Origin: Clostridia bacterium
GTDB lineage: Bacteria; Bacillota; Clostridia; Oscillospirales; Acutalibacteraceae
Assembly: GCA_017513195.1 (NCBI GenBank)
Contig: JAFXGM010000018.1
Span: 1-64,000, forward strand
Length of the DNA stretch: 64,000 nucleotides
Reading direction: 5' to 3'
Position 1 is the first letter of the stretch, and every line of letters begins with the position of its first letter. Positions 9,074 to 17,018 of this stretch are shown here, in pieces. Made by a program: the position numbers and the translations under genes. The notes below the pieces were generated by a model. It was not told the DNA's origin. It worked only from the letters and a program-made list of their open reading frames with translations, and searched no databases.

Positions 9074-9120
9074 GAGGTTTTAACCTCCTAAAACAATTGT
9101 TAATATACTGTTTTAGGAGG
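9074..9120 (+). promoter_or_regulatory. Leader hairpin burying the Shine-Dalgarno of the ZIP transporter gene
   Basis: CCTCCTAAAAC (9084-9094) pairs perfectly with GTTTTAGGAGG (9110-9120), which contains the AGGAGG ribosome site of the gene at 9127. A shorter alternative stem, GAGGT/ACCTC (9074-9087), uses part of the same CCTCC strand and would free the ribosome site. Two mutually exclusive stems of this kind are typical of translational switches. No known riboswitch class was recognised, and the trigger (metal, protein or temperature) is not visible. Confidence 0.6.
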
Positions 9121-9126
9121 TGTAAA

Positions 9127-9927
9127 ATGAATATTGTAATTTTTTACGCTCTTTTGGCTACTATATGCACTTGGGCGCTTACTGCATTAGGTGCAGGCGT
9201 TGTTTTATTTTTTAAAGCACCAAAACAAAGTATTTTAAATATTATGTTAGGTTTTTCTGCAGGCGTTATGATTGCAGCATCTTTTTGGTCATTGCTGCAG
9301 CCGGCAATAGAGCGTGCAGATGAATCATTAAAAGTACCTTCATATATTATTGTTACTATAGGTTTTTTGTTTGGCGCTGTGTTTATATGGGCAACCGATA
9401 AAATGGTATTATATGCAATTTCAAAGGCTAATACAAATAACATTAGTGCTGATACGGGTATAAAACGCGTTGTGATGCTTATTTTATCAATAACTTTGCA
9501 TAATATACCCGAGGGTTTAGCGGTTGGTGTTGCGTTTGGTTTACTTAAAGAAAATTTTAGCACCAGTGCGCTTATGGGTGCAATTTCCATTGCTTTAGGA
9601 ATTGGATTACAAAACTTTCCTGAAGGAGCTGCAGTGTCTTTACCTCTTAGAAGGGAAGGGTATTCAAGAAAAAAGAGCTTTTTTTATGGGCAACTATCCG
9701 CCATAGTTGAGCCGATTGCCGGCGTTGTCGGCGCGGTACTTGTTTCTACAATTGAAACTATTTTACCGTTTGCGTTATCATTTGCAGCAGGAGCAATGAT
9801 TTTGGTGGCTGTACACGAGCTTATTCCGGAGTGCCAACAAAACAAATCAGAACAACCATATATAGCAACTATGGGCATTATATCGGGCTTTGCAACAATG
9901 ATGTTATTAGATGTGATGCTGGGGTAG
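9127..9927 (+). CDS. ZIP family divalent metal transporter
   Basis: 266 residues, starting at the ATG six bases after AGGAGG; an upstream in-frame TTG at 9097 lacks a ribosome site. It is an eight-helix inner-membrane protein of the ZIP (ZupT/GufA-like) family, which imports zinc and related metals. Both metal-site helices are present: HNIPEGLAVG near residue 134 and QNFPEGAAVS near 170. A variable loop lies between helices 3 and 4. The gene stands alone and has a structured leader (9074-9120) that probably controls translation. Zinc is the usual substrate of the family; iron or manganese is possible. Confidence 0.92.
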   Translation: MNIVIFYALLATICTWALTALGAGVVLFFKAPKQSILNIMLGFSAGVMIAASFWSLLQPAIERADESLKVPSYIIVTIGFLFGAVFIWATDKMVLYAISKANTNNISADTGIKRVVMLILSITLHNIPEGLAVGVAFGLLKENFSTSALMGAISIALGIGLQNFPEGAAVSLPLRREGYSRKKSFFYGQLSAIVEPIAGVVGAVLVSTIETILPFALSFAAGAMILVAVHELIPECQQNKSEQPYIATMGIISGFATMMLLDVMLG

Positions 9928-10533
9928 TTACTGTTGTTAAAAAATTAACAATAGGTGGTTTTATAGATGTACTATAGTAAAGAGATACTTATAGGTTTAA
10001 ATTTTTTAATCGATAGGCAATATAATAAACAATAAGATAATTCTAATGTTTTTATACGATTTAAATTATATAAGCTATTTGTCAATTATTTTTAATACGG
10101 TATTGTTACTAAACGAAATGCTGACTACATCATATAAATATAATAGTTTTTGTTACTACAAGAGCAGTATTTAATAAAAATGCATTCAAAACAATTATTT
10201 CTCATCGAATAGAAATTTTTTTGACATACCAATGTATCGTTTGGAAAAAAGTTATTCGATGGGGATTTTTAATATATACGAATAAAATAAATAACGATAC
10301 GTGAGTTTGTTAATGTACAAAATAATAGATTGATTAATTGTTATATAAAAAGTGTCTAAAACGTCAGATGAACATATAATACGGTAACGCAAGGCTAAAA
10401 AGGCTATTTAAATCCTTAAACACTACCCTCAATTATACAAAATATTCATTTTGTATAATTGGCGATTAGTTTTTTGGGGTTCTTCTCTTTTACGTAAATA
10501 ATCACTTTTGTTTAATTTATACATTATAAAAAT
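9928..10533. other. AT-rich non-coding stretch
   Basis: About 600 bp without a convincing gene. A weak TTGTTA/TAACAA stem just after 9927 may terminate the ZIP gene. A 22-codon frame (9967-10035) follows an AGGTGG site but resembles nothing. CATCGAATA (near 10204) and TATTCGATG (near 10253) are inverted copies about 40 bp apart. The base composition is clearly more AT-rich than the neighbours. It may be the remains of a lost gene or an inserted element. Confidence 0.5.
10430..10461. repeat. Perfect 14-bp inverted repeat
   Basis: CAATTATACAAAAT and ATTTTGTATAATTG flank a 4-nt loop. No T-run follows directly. It lies in the non-coding stretch and could be an operator, an RNA hairpin or an element end. 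Confidence 0.6.
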
Positions 10534-10570
10534 AAAAAGCACAAATCAAATTAAATGAATTGTGCTTTTT
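10534..10570 (-). terminator. Terminator of the spoIIM-xerD unit
   Basis: AAAAAGCACAA and TTGTGCTTTTT form the stem. It sits right at the xerD stop codon and gives a T-run on the minus strand. Confidence 0.85.
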
Positions 10571-11460
10571 TATTTTGCAAGCGGATGAAATTTTGCATAT
10601 GACTGAACGTATTTACTTTTAATAAGCTGCGCATAAATTTGTGTAGATGAAATGTCAGCGTGACCTAACATATCTTTTATGTCTTTTAGCTGTGCCCCAT
10701 TCTCTAATAAATGAGCTGCAAATGAATGACGCAAGGTATGTGGAGTAATATCTTTTTTAATTCCTGCTTTATCGGCATAGAACTTTATAATCTTCCAAAA
10801 GCCTTGTCGTGACATTGCTTGTCCGTTCATATTTGTAAACAAATGCTCTTCGTTGCCGTTTTGAACCAGTGCTGGACGAGCTATCATACAATATTCGGTA
10901 AGATGCTTATTAGCTGCCGGATAAAGTGGTACAATTCGCTCGTGCTTGCTGTTGTGCATATGTATAATACCTATTTGTAGGTTAACGTCACTGATTGTAA
11001 GATCGATAAGCTCTGATACTTTTATGCCGGTAGCATACAGCAACTCAAGCATTGCCTTGTCACGCATGCTCTTATAATCATTACCAACAGGTTGTGACAA
11101 AAGCTGCATAATTTCCTTTGAATCGAGCACGTCGGGTATTTTGCGTGTGGTCTTTGGCCCTTTTATATCTTTTGTTGGGTCGTTATCAATTACACCCTGC
11201 GCTAAAAGAAAATTAAAATATGAATGTAACGATGCTACAATTCTTGTTTTTGTAGCATCAGACTTGCCCAAAAACGTTAAGTATTCAATGTATTTTATGA
11301 TATAGTCTTCATTCACCTTTTCTATGCTTTTAGCGCCGTTTTGTGAACAATACAGTATAAATTTGTTAACGTCGCGTAAATAAGCGTCTAAAGTGTTTTT
11401 TGAGCATTTTTTAGTGTTATTTAGATATATTTTAAACAAATCTAAGCAACCGTTCCCCAT
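10570..11460 (-). CDS. xerD: Tyrosine recombinase XerD-like
   Basis: 296 residues from the ATG at 11460, which has GAGGTG six bases upstream. A GTG nine bases earlier overlaps that ribosome site and is unlikely. The N-terminal SAM-like DNA-binding half is followed by a catalytic domain with HTLRH, LGHADISSTQIYAQL (last active-site His and nucleophile Tyr) and the beta-hairpin lysine (SKHERIV). The first catalytic arginine, usually ATGxRVSEL, reads ATGIKVSEL here. It follows spoIIM, as in the B. subtilis spoIIM-fur-xerD region, so it is most likely the housekeeping enzyme that resolves chromosome dimers at dif, not a phage integrase. No dif site was identified in this window. Confidence 0.82.
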   Translation of the reverse strand: MGNGCLDLFKIYLNNTKKCSKNTLDAYLRDVNKFILYCSQNGAKSIEKVNEDYIIKYIEYLTFLGKSDATKTRIVASLHSYFNFLLAQGVIDNDPTKDIKGPKTTRKIPDVLDSKEIMQLLSQPVGNDYKSMRDKAMLELLYATGIKVSELIDLTISDVNLQIGIIHMHNSKHERIVPLYPAANKHLTEYCMIARPALVQNGNEEHLFTNMNGQAMSRQGFWKIIKFYADKAGIKKDITPHTLRHSFAAHLLENGAQLKDIKDMLGHADISSTQIYAQLIKSKYVQSYAKFHPLAK

Positions 11461-11480
11461 ATTGTTCACCTCGTTTCCAC

Positions 11481-12110
11481 CTAAAAGTTAAAAAAGTTTA
11501 AAAATAAAATATTTAAAATGATTTCTATCAATGCACAAACTATCGTAATTGAAAGAATAATTAAATATTTGATGCAATATTCCTTAAAATAATTATGCAG
11601 TGTTATCGGTCTGCTATTTGGCATTGTTGTTTTAGCAATATTAAGTGAAAATTCTATCGCATATTTTGCTGTAAAAAAACAACATACCGTAAAAATTGAA
11701 CATGGCGGTATTAGAATAATAGCGTTAAACGCTATACCGTGAAGGCTGTACTGTGAATATAAAATTGATACTATATTCCCTGTTATTATTCCCTGCCACG
11801 TTAGTATAAAAGGAGTTACAGCAACGCCAAACAGTGAAGTACCTGTTACAAAATACAAAATCAATATAACAACGTATTTTATGGAACTTGAATATAATTT
11901 GCTAAAAAAGCTTGCGTTTTTATGTAACGATATAAAGCTTTCTAAAAATGATTTTGTAATATCTGTTAACCAGCTATTTTGTGTAAGCCACATAGAGCCT
12001 ACTATGACACCCATGATAAAAAGCAAACCAAGAGCCATAAAAGTCTTATTTAACTTTACATAATTAAGTAATTTTAACGGCCTTAAATTTACAATAATTC
12101 CCTTTTTCAT
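11481..12110 (-). CDS. spoIIM: Stage II sporulation protein M
   Basis: 209 residues from the ATG at 12110 (AAAGGAG eight bases upstream; a longer in-frame start at 12164 lacks a site). SpoIIM is a membrane protein of the SpoIID-SpoIIM-SpoIIP machine that thins septal peptidoglycan and drives engulfment of the forespore. Five or more hydrophobic segments are visible: one near residue 25, others in the 80-150 region, and one at the C-terminus, as expected for the family (about 210 residues). It lies 20 bp upstream of xerD and is probably co-transcribed with it. Mother-cell sigma-E control is expected from the family, but I could not identify the promoter with confidence. Confidence 0.85.
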   Translation of the reverse strand: MKKGIIVNLRPLKLLNYVKLNKTFMALGLLFIMGVIVGSMWLTQNSWLTDITKSFLESFISLHKNASFFSKLYSSSIKYVVILILYFVTGTSLFGVAVTPFILTWQGIITGNIVSILYSQYSLHGIAFNAIILIPPCSIFTVCCFFTAKYAIEFSLNIAKTTMPNSRPITLHNYFKEYCIKYLIILSITIVCALIEIILNILFLNFFNF

Positions 12111-12218
12111 ATACAACACTCCTTTGAGTAAGTATATGCTTTGAAAGGACAAGGTATGCAACACTATATTTTGTTTTGAAGTTTTTTTGGTATCAATATA
12201 TAGTGTTTGATGCTATAT

Positions 12219-12393
12219 TATGTAAACTTATTTTGCGCTTATGGGTGCAAAAAACACACCGCTTTTCAGGGTGCAATATAGTTATACAACAAAAAATGCG
12301 TTATGTCAATTACAAAATTGTAACCTTTAAAAGCGTTATGTAAACTTATTATGTAAACCACACAAAATGTATTGATACCCTATTTATGTAAAC
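12219..12393. repeat. Four copies of TATGTAAAC
   Basis: The 9-mer TATGTAAAC occurs at 12219-12227, 12337-12345, 12350-12358 and 12385-12393, all on the plus strand. The middle pair is one helical turn plus a few bases apart (13 bp). They fill the gap between spoIIM (leftward) and fabG (rightward), so they may be operator sites for either gene. No regulator is recognised for this motif. Confidence 0.5.
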
Positions 12394-12416
12394 CACAATT
12401 TGTTGTAAAATACCCC

Positions 12417-12444
12417 TTTAAAAAATATTTTTTTATGTTATAAT
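12417..12444 (+). promoter_or_regulatory. Probable fabG promoter
   Basis: TATAAT at 12439-12444, with a weak -35 (TTTAAA, 12417-12422) 16 bp upstream. The ATG lies 30 bp downstream. Confidence 0.45.
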
Positions 12445-12474
12445 ATTTTTAAAGATTTAATTGGAGTGTTTTAT

Positions 12475-13209
12475 ATGAAAAAGACAGTTATTATCACAGG
12501 CGCATCAAAAGGCATTGGCGCTGCTATGGCAATTTTATTTGCAAGAAAGGGTTATAACGTTGTAATAGGTTATAACGAATCCTATCAGCTTGCAAAAATG
12601 CTCTCCTCTTCCCTATCTTCACAAGGTTATAATGTTGTACCGATTAAGGTAAACGTTGCAAATAAATTAGAAACCGATATTCTTATCAAAGAGGCAGTTT
12701 ACAAGTTTGGTTCGGTTGATGTGCTCATTAACAACGCAGGTGTGGCGTTTAACGGTCTTATTACCGATACCGAAGAATTTGATTTTGACAAAATATTTGA
12801 TGTTGATTTAAAGGGTGTATTTAACTGTTGTAAATCTGTAACACCCGTTATGGTTAATCAAAAAAGCGGTAAGATTATTAACATTTCTTCTATGTGGGGT
12901 CAGGTTGGCGCATCGTGCGAGGTGGCTTATTCTGCGGCAAAGGCAGGTGTTATAGGTCTTACCAAAGCACTTGCAAAAGAGCTTGCGCCAAGCGGTATAA
13001 CAGTTAACTGTATTGCACCCGGTCTTATTGATACAAGTATGAACTCTAATATAAGCGTAGAAGACCTTAACGCTTTTGTAGAAGATATTCCACTCGGCCG
13101 TATGGGTACTGCCGAAGACATTGCCGAAACAGCACTGTTTTTAGCATCCGAGGGCGCCGACTACATAACCGGTCAGGTACTTGGTGTAAACGGCGGATAT
13201 GTGATGTAA
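12475..13209 (+). CDS. fabG: 3-oxoacyl-ACP reductase FabG-like SDR
   Basis: 244 residues from the ATG at 12475 (GGAG eight bases upstream; the in-frame GTG at 12466 overlaps that site). Classical short-chain dehydrogenase: TGASKGIG dinucleotide loop at residues 8-15, NNAG, catalytic Ser in 'NISSMWG', the YSAAK Tyr/Lys pair and the 'ITGQVLGVNGGY' end typical of FabG. It reduces 3-oxoacyl-ACP with NADPH in fatty acid elongation. It is not in a fab cluster here, so another SDR substrate is possible. The next gene starts 18 bp later and may be co-transcribed. Confidence 0.8.
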   Translation: MKKTVIITGASKGIGAAMAILFARKGYNVVIGYNESYQLAKMLSSSLSSQGYNVVPIKVNVANKLETDILIKEAVYKFGSVDVLINNAGVAFNGLITDTEEFDFDKIFDVDLKGVFNCCKSVTPVMVNQKSGKIINISSMWGQVGASCEVAYSAAKAGVIGLTKALAKELAPSGITVNCIAPGLIDTSMNSNISVEDLNAFVEDIPLGRMGTAEDIAETALFLASEGADYITGQVLGVNGGYVM

Positions 13210-13227
13210 TAGTTTGGAGCAGATTTT

Positions 13228-13698
13228 ATGAAACTATTATTTAAACAAAGATTTTTTTCGTGGTTTGATAGTTACGATATATTTGATGAACATGGAAATA
13301 TTGTATATGTTGTAAAAGGACAATTTTCTTGGGGACATTGTTTAAAAATATTTGACATTAATGGCTACGAAGTTGGAACTGTAAAGGAAAAGATTATAAC
13401 CTGGTTACCTAAATTTGAAATGTATTATGGCGACAGATACGTTGGTTGCATTAGCCGAGAATTTTCTATTTTTAAACCAAAGTATAATATTGATTGTAAC
13501 GGCTGGCACGTAGAGGGTGACTTTTTTGAATGGGATTATCAAATTATTAATTCAAATGGTGCCGAAGTTGCTACTGTATCAAAAGAACTGTTTAATTGGA
13601 CCGATACATATTCCATAGACGTTTATAATCCGCAAGACGCATTAAACGCACTAATGTTAGTCCTTGCTATTGATGCCGAAAAGTGTTCGAGAAAATAA
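13228..13698 (+). CDS. LURP-one-related / tubby-like protein
   Basis: 156 residues. The sequence is a run of short beta strands rich in aromatic residues (SWFDSYDIFDEHG, FSWGHCLKIFD, WLPKFEMYYGD) in an order that fits the LURP-one (DUF567, YxjI-like) beta-barrel around one helix at the C-terminus. In bacteria the function is unknown; scramblase-like membrane association has been suggested for the fold. It has no signal peptide. It lies 18 bp after fabG and ends in a terminator shared with mutS2. Confidence 0.7.
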   Translation: MKLLFKQRFFSWFDSYDIFDEHGNIVYVVKGQFSWGHCLKIFDINGYEVGTVKEKIITWLPKFEMYYGDRYVGCISREFSIFKPKYNIDCNGWHVEGDFFEWDYQIINSNGAEVATVSKELFNWTDTYSIDVYNPQDALNALMLVLAIDAEKCSRK

Positions 13699-13724
13699 AA
13701 GACAGGGTTTCTACCCTGTCTTTT
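13697..13724. terminator. Bidirectional terminator between the LURP-one gene and mutS2
   Basis: AAAAGACAGGGT and ACCCTGTCTTTT form a 12-bp stem with loop TTCT. The A-run and T-run on the two sides serve both converging genes. Confidence 0.92.
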
Positions 13725-13725
13725 T

Positions 13726-16116
13726 CTATTCTGCTATTTCTGCTATAGTTACACCGTTTTCGCCTTCACCAAAAAGTCCTACGCGGAAGGTCTTTATATT
13801 GCGGTGGTGACGTAGGTGCGACTGCACGTTTTTACGCAGCGTTCCTGTGCCTTTTCCGTGGATGATAGTAATTGTACCTATTCCTGCCAAAACCGCCTCG
13901 TCGATGTATTTATCAAGCTCTAACAGTGCTTCGTCGGTAGCAAGACCGCGAATATCAATTTCTCCGCTTACATTACGGTCGGCACGTGACGTAATTCCGG
14001 ATACCTTTCGTGTCTTTGGTGCTTCGGTAGACGGTGCATTTGATTTTTTAAGTCTGCAATCGTCAAAGCCCACCCACATTTTCATTGAACCGGACATAAC
14101 GTATAGTTGTTTTTTGCTTTCTTCGACTTTAACAACGGTTGCATCGCGATTAAAGCTTGTAAGAACTACAATATCACCCACATTGGGTGCTCTGTTGAGG
14201 CCTTCACCCGTGTTGTTATTAACAACGGGATTTGCCTCGTCCTCCATTTGAGTTAATGAACTCTTATAATCACGGCGCGCTTTATCAACATTTTGAGCAG
14301 CGTTTTGTGCGTTGAGCTGCTTTTTCATTTCTTCAAGCTCGTTTAATAACTGACTTGATTTATAACGTGTACTCTCAATTATGGCAGAGGCCTTTTCGCG
14401 TGCTTCGTTCATAAGTTTGTCTTGCTTTAGTTTAAACTCGTGCTCGGCTTGTTCGCTACGCTTTTTGGCTTCGTTTATTTGGGCGCGCATTTTAGACATT
14501 TCGCGGCGATCGCGTTCGGCATCCTGTCGTGCCTTTTCAAGACTTGCTACAACATTTTCAAAACGTAGGTCATCTTCGGTAAGTTGGTCGCTTGCAAGTG
14601 AAATAATGCTGTCACTAAGACCTAAACGTTTTGAAATGGCAAAAGCGTTTGAGCGTCCGGGTTGACCGATTATGAGATTATAAGTAGGTTTAAGTGTAGC
14701 TACATCAAACTCACAGCTTGCGTTCTCTACCCTGTCGGCATCAAGTGCATAGGCCTTAAGCTCGGGATAGTGAGTAGTTGTTACCGTTTTAACACCTTTT
14801 TGGGCTAACGTCATAAGTATAGCTTTAGCAAGTGCGGCGCCTTCTACAGGGTCTGTACCTGCGCAAAGCTCGTCAAATAATACAAGTGAGTTACTGTCGC
14901 AATCGTCAAGAATTGAGATAATATTCACCATATGTGACGAAAAGGTTGAAAGCGACTGTTCTATGCTTTGTTCGTCACCAATATCGGAATAAATTTTGTT
15001 AAATACAGCAATTTCACTATTGTCGTCACACGGAATCATAAGACCGCACATAGCCATAAGGCACATAAGACCTGATGTTTTAAGCGCTACTGTTTTACCG
15101 CCTGTGTTAGGGCCTGTGATTATAAGTGTGTCATACTCCCCACCTAGTGTTATCGTAATTGGCACTACAGCCTTTTGATTTATAAGAGGATGACGAGCGC
15201 GTTTAAGGTAAATAAAGCCCTTGTCGTTAATTTTAGGCACAATTGCGCCTATTTTATAGGCAAGCTTTGCTTTTGCAAATATTAAATCAAGCTCAACGAG
15301 TGCTTGATAAGACTGTTTAATGCTATCGGCAAATTCTGCGCAGGTGGCAGAAAGCTCGGATAATATGCGATTGATTTCGTCAATTTCTTTTGATTTTAAA
15401 ACTCTAATTTCATTATTAACCTCAACAACCGACATTGGTTCTATAAATAGTGTAGATCCGCTTGATGATGTATCGTGAATAATGCCCGAAATTTCGCCCT
15501 TATGCTCGGCCTTTAGAGGCACTACAAATCTACCGTCACGTTGTGTAATAATAGCATCCTGCAGGTATTTTGACATATGTCCGCGGACAATCTTATCAAG
15601 ATTTTCGCGAATTTTTGCGCTTTTAGATGTTATTTTGCGACGAATATCGGCAAGTGTGCTTGAAGCAGTGTCGGCGATTTCATCTTCACTCTTAATGCAA
15701 AATGTTATTTTATCTTCTAAAAATTTATTTGGAACAAGTGCACCAAAAAGATAGTCAATTGCAGTTTCGCGTTCGGCTGACGAATTTTCACGCCAAGCTT
15801 TCACAGAACGAATAACACGCAACACATTAGCGATTTTAAGCAGTTCGCCAGGAGTTAGCGTTGCGCCTAAAGCTGCACGCGACAAGCTTCCCGATATATT
15901 GACCATGCCACCAAATGATGGTGAAGTAAATTTTGATATAAGTAAATATGCCGATTCGGTTTCGGCTAAATTACGTTTTACAATATTTATATCGGTATCA
16001 GGAACAATGTTAAGTGCGTTGTTATATGCATCTTCACTTGCACACTCACCTGCTAATTTTTGTAAAACGGTATCAAGTTCAAGCGTTTTAGCGTGTTTTA
16101 AAATATCATATTTCAT
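13726..16116 (-). CDS. mutS2: Endonuclease MutS2
   Basis: 796 residues, normal for the family. The N-terminal lever and clamp domains are followed by the MutS-type ATPase (Walker A GPNTGGKT near residue 335, 'LFDELCAGTDP' Walker B), a long charged coiled coil (about 510-620), a KOW-like strand region and a C-terminal Smr nuclease domain (DIRGLATDEA, HGKGTG). In other bacteria MutS2 suppresses homologous recombination and also rescues collided ribosomes. The start overlaps the recO stop (ATGA), so the two are translationally coupled. A longer coding frame does not exist. Confidence 0.95.
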   Translation of the reverse strand: MKYDILKHAKTLELDTVLQKLAGECASEDAYNNALNIVPDTDINIVKRNLAETESAYLLISKFTSPSFGGMVNISGSLSRAALGATLTPGELLKIANVLRVIRSVKAWRENSSAERETAIDYLFGALVPNKFLEDKITFCIKSEDEIADTASSTLADIRRKITSKSAKIRENLDKIVRGHMSKYLQDAIITQRDGRFVVPLKAEHKGEISGIIHDTSSSGSTLFIEPMSVVEVNNEIRVLKSKEIDEINRILSELSATCAEFADSIKQSYQALVELDLIFAKAKLAYKIGAIVPKINDKGFIYLKRARHPLINQKAVVPITITLGGEYDTLIITGPNTGGKTVALKTSGLMCLMAMCGLMIPCDDNSEIAVFNKIYSDIGDEQSIEQSLSTFSSHMVNIISILDDCDSNSLVLFDELCAGTDPVEGAALAKAILMTLAQKGVKTVTTTHYPELKAYALDADRVENASCEFDVATLKPTYNLIIGQPGRSNAFAISKRLGLSDSIISLASDQLTEDDLRFENVVASLEKARQDAERDRREMSKMRAQINEAKKRSEQAEHEFKLKQDKLMNEAREKASAIIESTRYKSSQLLNELEEMKKQLNAQNAAQNVDKARRDYKSSLTQMEDEANPVVNNNTGEGLNRAPNVGDIVVLTSFNRDATVVKVEESKKQLYVMSGSMKMWVGFDDCRLKKSNAPSTEAPKTRKVSGITSRADRNVSGEIDIRGLATDEALLELDKYIDEAVLAGIGTITIIHGKGTGTLRKNVQSHLRHHRNIKTFRVGLFGEGENGVTIAEIAE

Positions 16117-16862
16117 ATAATTCCTCGTAAGAAATCTAAAGTTGTAAATCTGTGTTCTGTTTGATATGTAACATATCGTTCGGTTAAAATTGAAAGTTCT
16201 TTTGCGGCGGTTTCGGGTATTTCAAAAGAATATAGTTGCTCAAATTTTGAATAAACAATGTGCCGCATTGCTTGTAAAACTGTTAGTGAAATAGAAAGAC
16301 AATTTTCTTTATTACAGTCACTGCAGTATAGCGTGCCGTCGTCTAATTTAAAATACATAACTGCATCCTCAAACCTGCCACATCCGTCACACGCTACAAG
16401 GTTTGGTGCATAACCCGCAATAACAGCTACGCGAAGTTCGGTAATAGCTTTTATTAACTCGGGCGAACGTTTATTTTCGGTTAAAAAATGAAGTGAATTA
16501 AGTATTAGACGTAAAAATTCTTCCGATTCGTTTTCATACGGTCTAAAAACATTACATAGCTCACAAAAATATTGTGCTACCGTAAGGGTTACTATATCAC
16601 TACCCGCACCAAAAAACACTTTATTTATAGAGGCTTCGGTTACTGTATATGTATCGCCTTTAGCGTCAAGGTTAAAATTTGAAAAGCTAAGCAAGCTGGT
16701 AGCAGACCCACGTTTGCTTTTAAAACTTTTCACCCCTCTTACAAAGGCAGTAATAACACCAAAATCACGTGTTATTATAGTTATCATACGGTCGTTATCC
16801 CTTATAGTCGTTTCCTTTATCACAAGGCCATCGGTCGTAATATGCAGTATCCTCACCTCCAA
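16113..16862 (-). CDS. recO: DNA repair protein RecO
   Basis: About 245 residues. It has the N-terminal OB fold (DGLVIKET... VRGVKSFKSK), a helical domain and the RecO zinc site CDGC...CSDC near residues 158-184. RecO loads RecA onto SSB-coated single strands in the RecFOR pathway. The start is uncertain: TTG 16862 (AGGA six bases upstream), GTG 16856, or a CTG at 16847 which is best placed for the strong GGAGG at 16857-16861. The family usually starts about five residues before the 'DG' seen here, which favours the shorter forms. Every option overlaps the 3' part of the yqzL gene by more than 50 nt in another frame. Confidence 0.9.
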   Translation of the reverse strand: MEVRILHITTDGLVIKETTIRDNDRMITIITRDFGVITAFVRGVKSFKSKRGSATSLLSFSNFNLDAKGDTYTVTEASINKVFFGAGSDIVTLTVAQYFCELCNVFRPYENESEEFLRLILNSLHFLTENKRSPELIKAITELRVAVIAGYAPNLVACDGCGRFEDAVMYFKLDDGTLYCSDCNKENCLSISLTVLQAMRHIVYSKFEQLYSFEIPETAAKELSILTERYVTYQTEHRFTTLDFLRGII

Positions 16863-16956
16863 AGAGTTCCTGACATTCTGTTTTATTTTTATAGTTTAAA
16901 TAATCCTTTGGATTACCTGTAATTAAAAATTTTAGCCACGCTTTGTTGTTGTGCAT
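16795..16956 (-). CDS. yqzL: YqzL-like small protein overlapping recO
   Basis: 53 codons, ATG at 16956 with a very strong Shine-Dalgarno (CGGAGGT) seven bases upstream, stop TAA at 16795-16797. The start 'NKAWLKFLITGNPKDYLNY' fits the YqzL pattern (tryptophan, TG, then YL). The position between era and recO is the same as in B. subtilis. The second half (ECQELFGG, then WPCDKGNDYKG) is read in a different frame from recO and overlaps its first 50-68 nt. The function of YqzL is unknown. The family call rests on the N-terminal pattern and gene order. Confidence 0.7.
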   Translation of the reverse strand: MHNNKAWLKFLITGNPKDYLNYKNKTECQELFGGEDTAYYDRWPCDKGNDYKG

Positions 16957-17018
16957 AATATCAACCTCCGTAAAATTATTTTACGAAAAATTTATGATAT
17001 TATGGTAGGTAATTTTAG

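Noticed and set aside
9144..9590. 148-codon frame antisense to the ZIP transporter
   Set aside because: The plus frame has the full ZIP motifs; the antisense frame is a shadow.
10570..11460. Phage or ICE integrase next to an attachment site
   Set aside because: Synteny with spoIIM fits chromosomal xerD; no phage or transfer genes are nearby, and the tRNA-end repeats are not adjacent.
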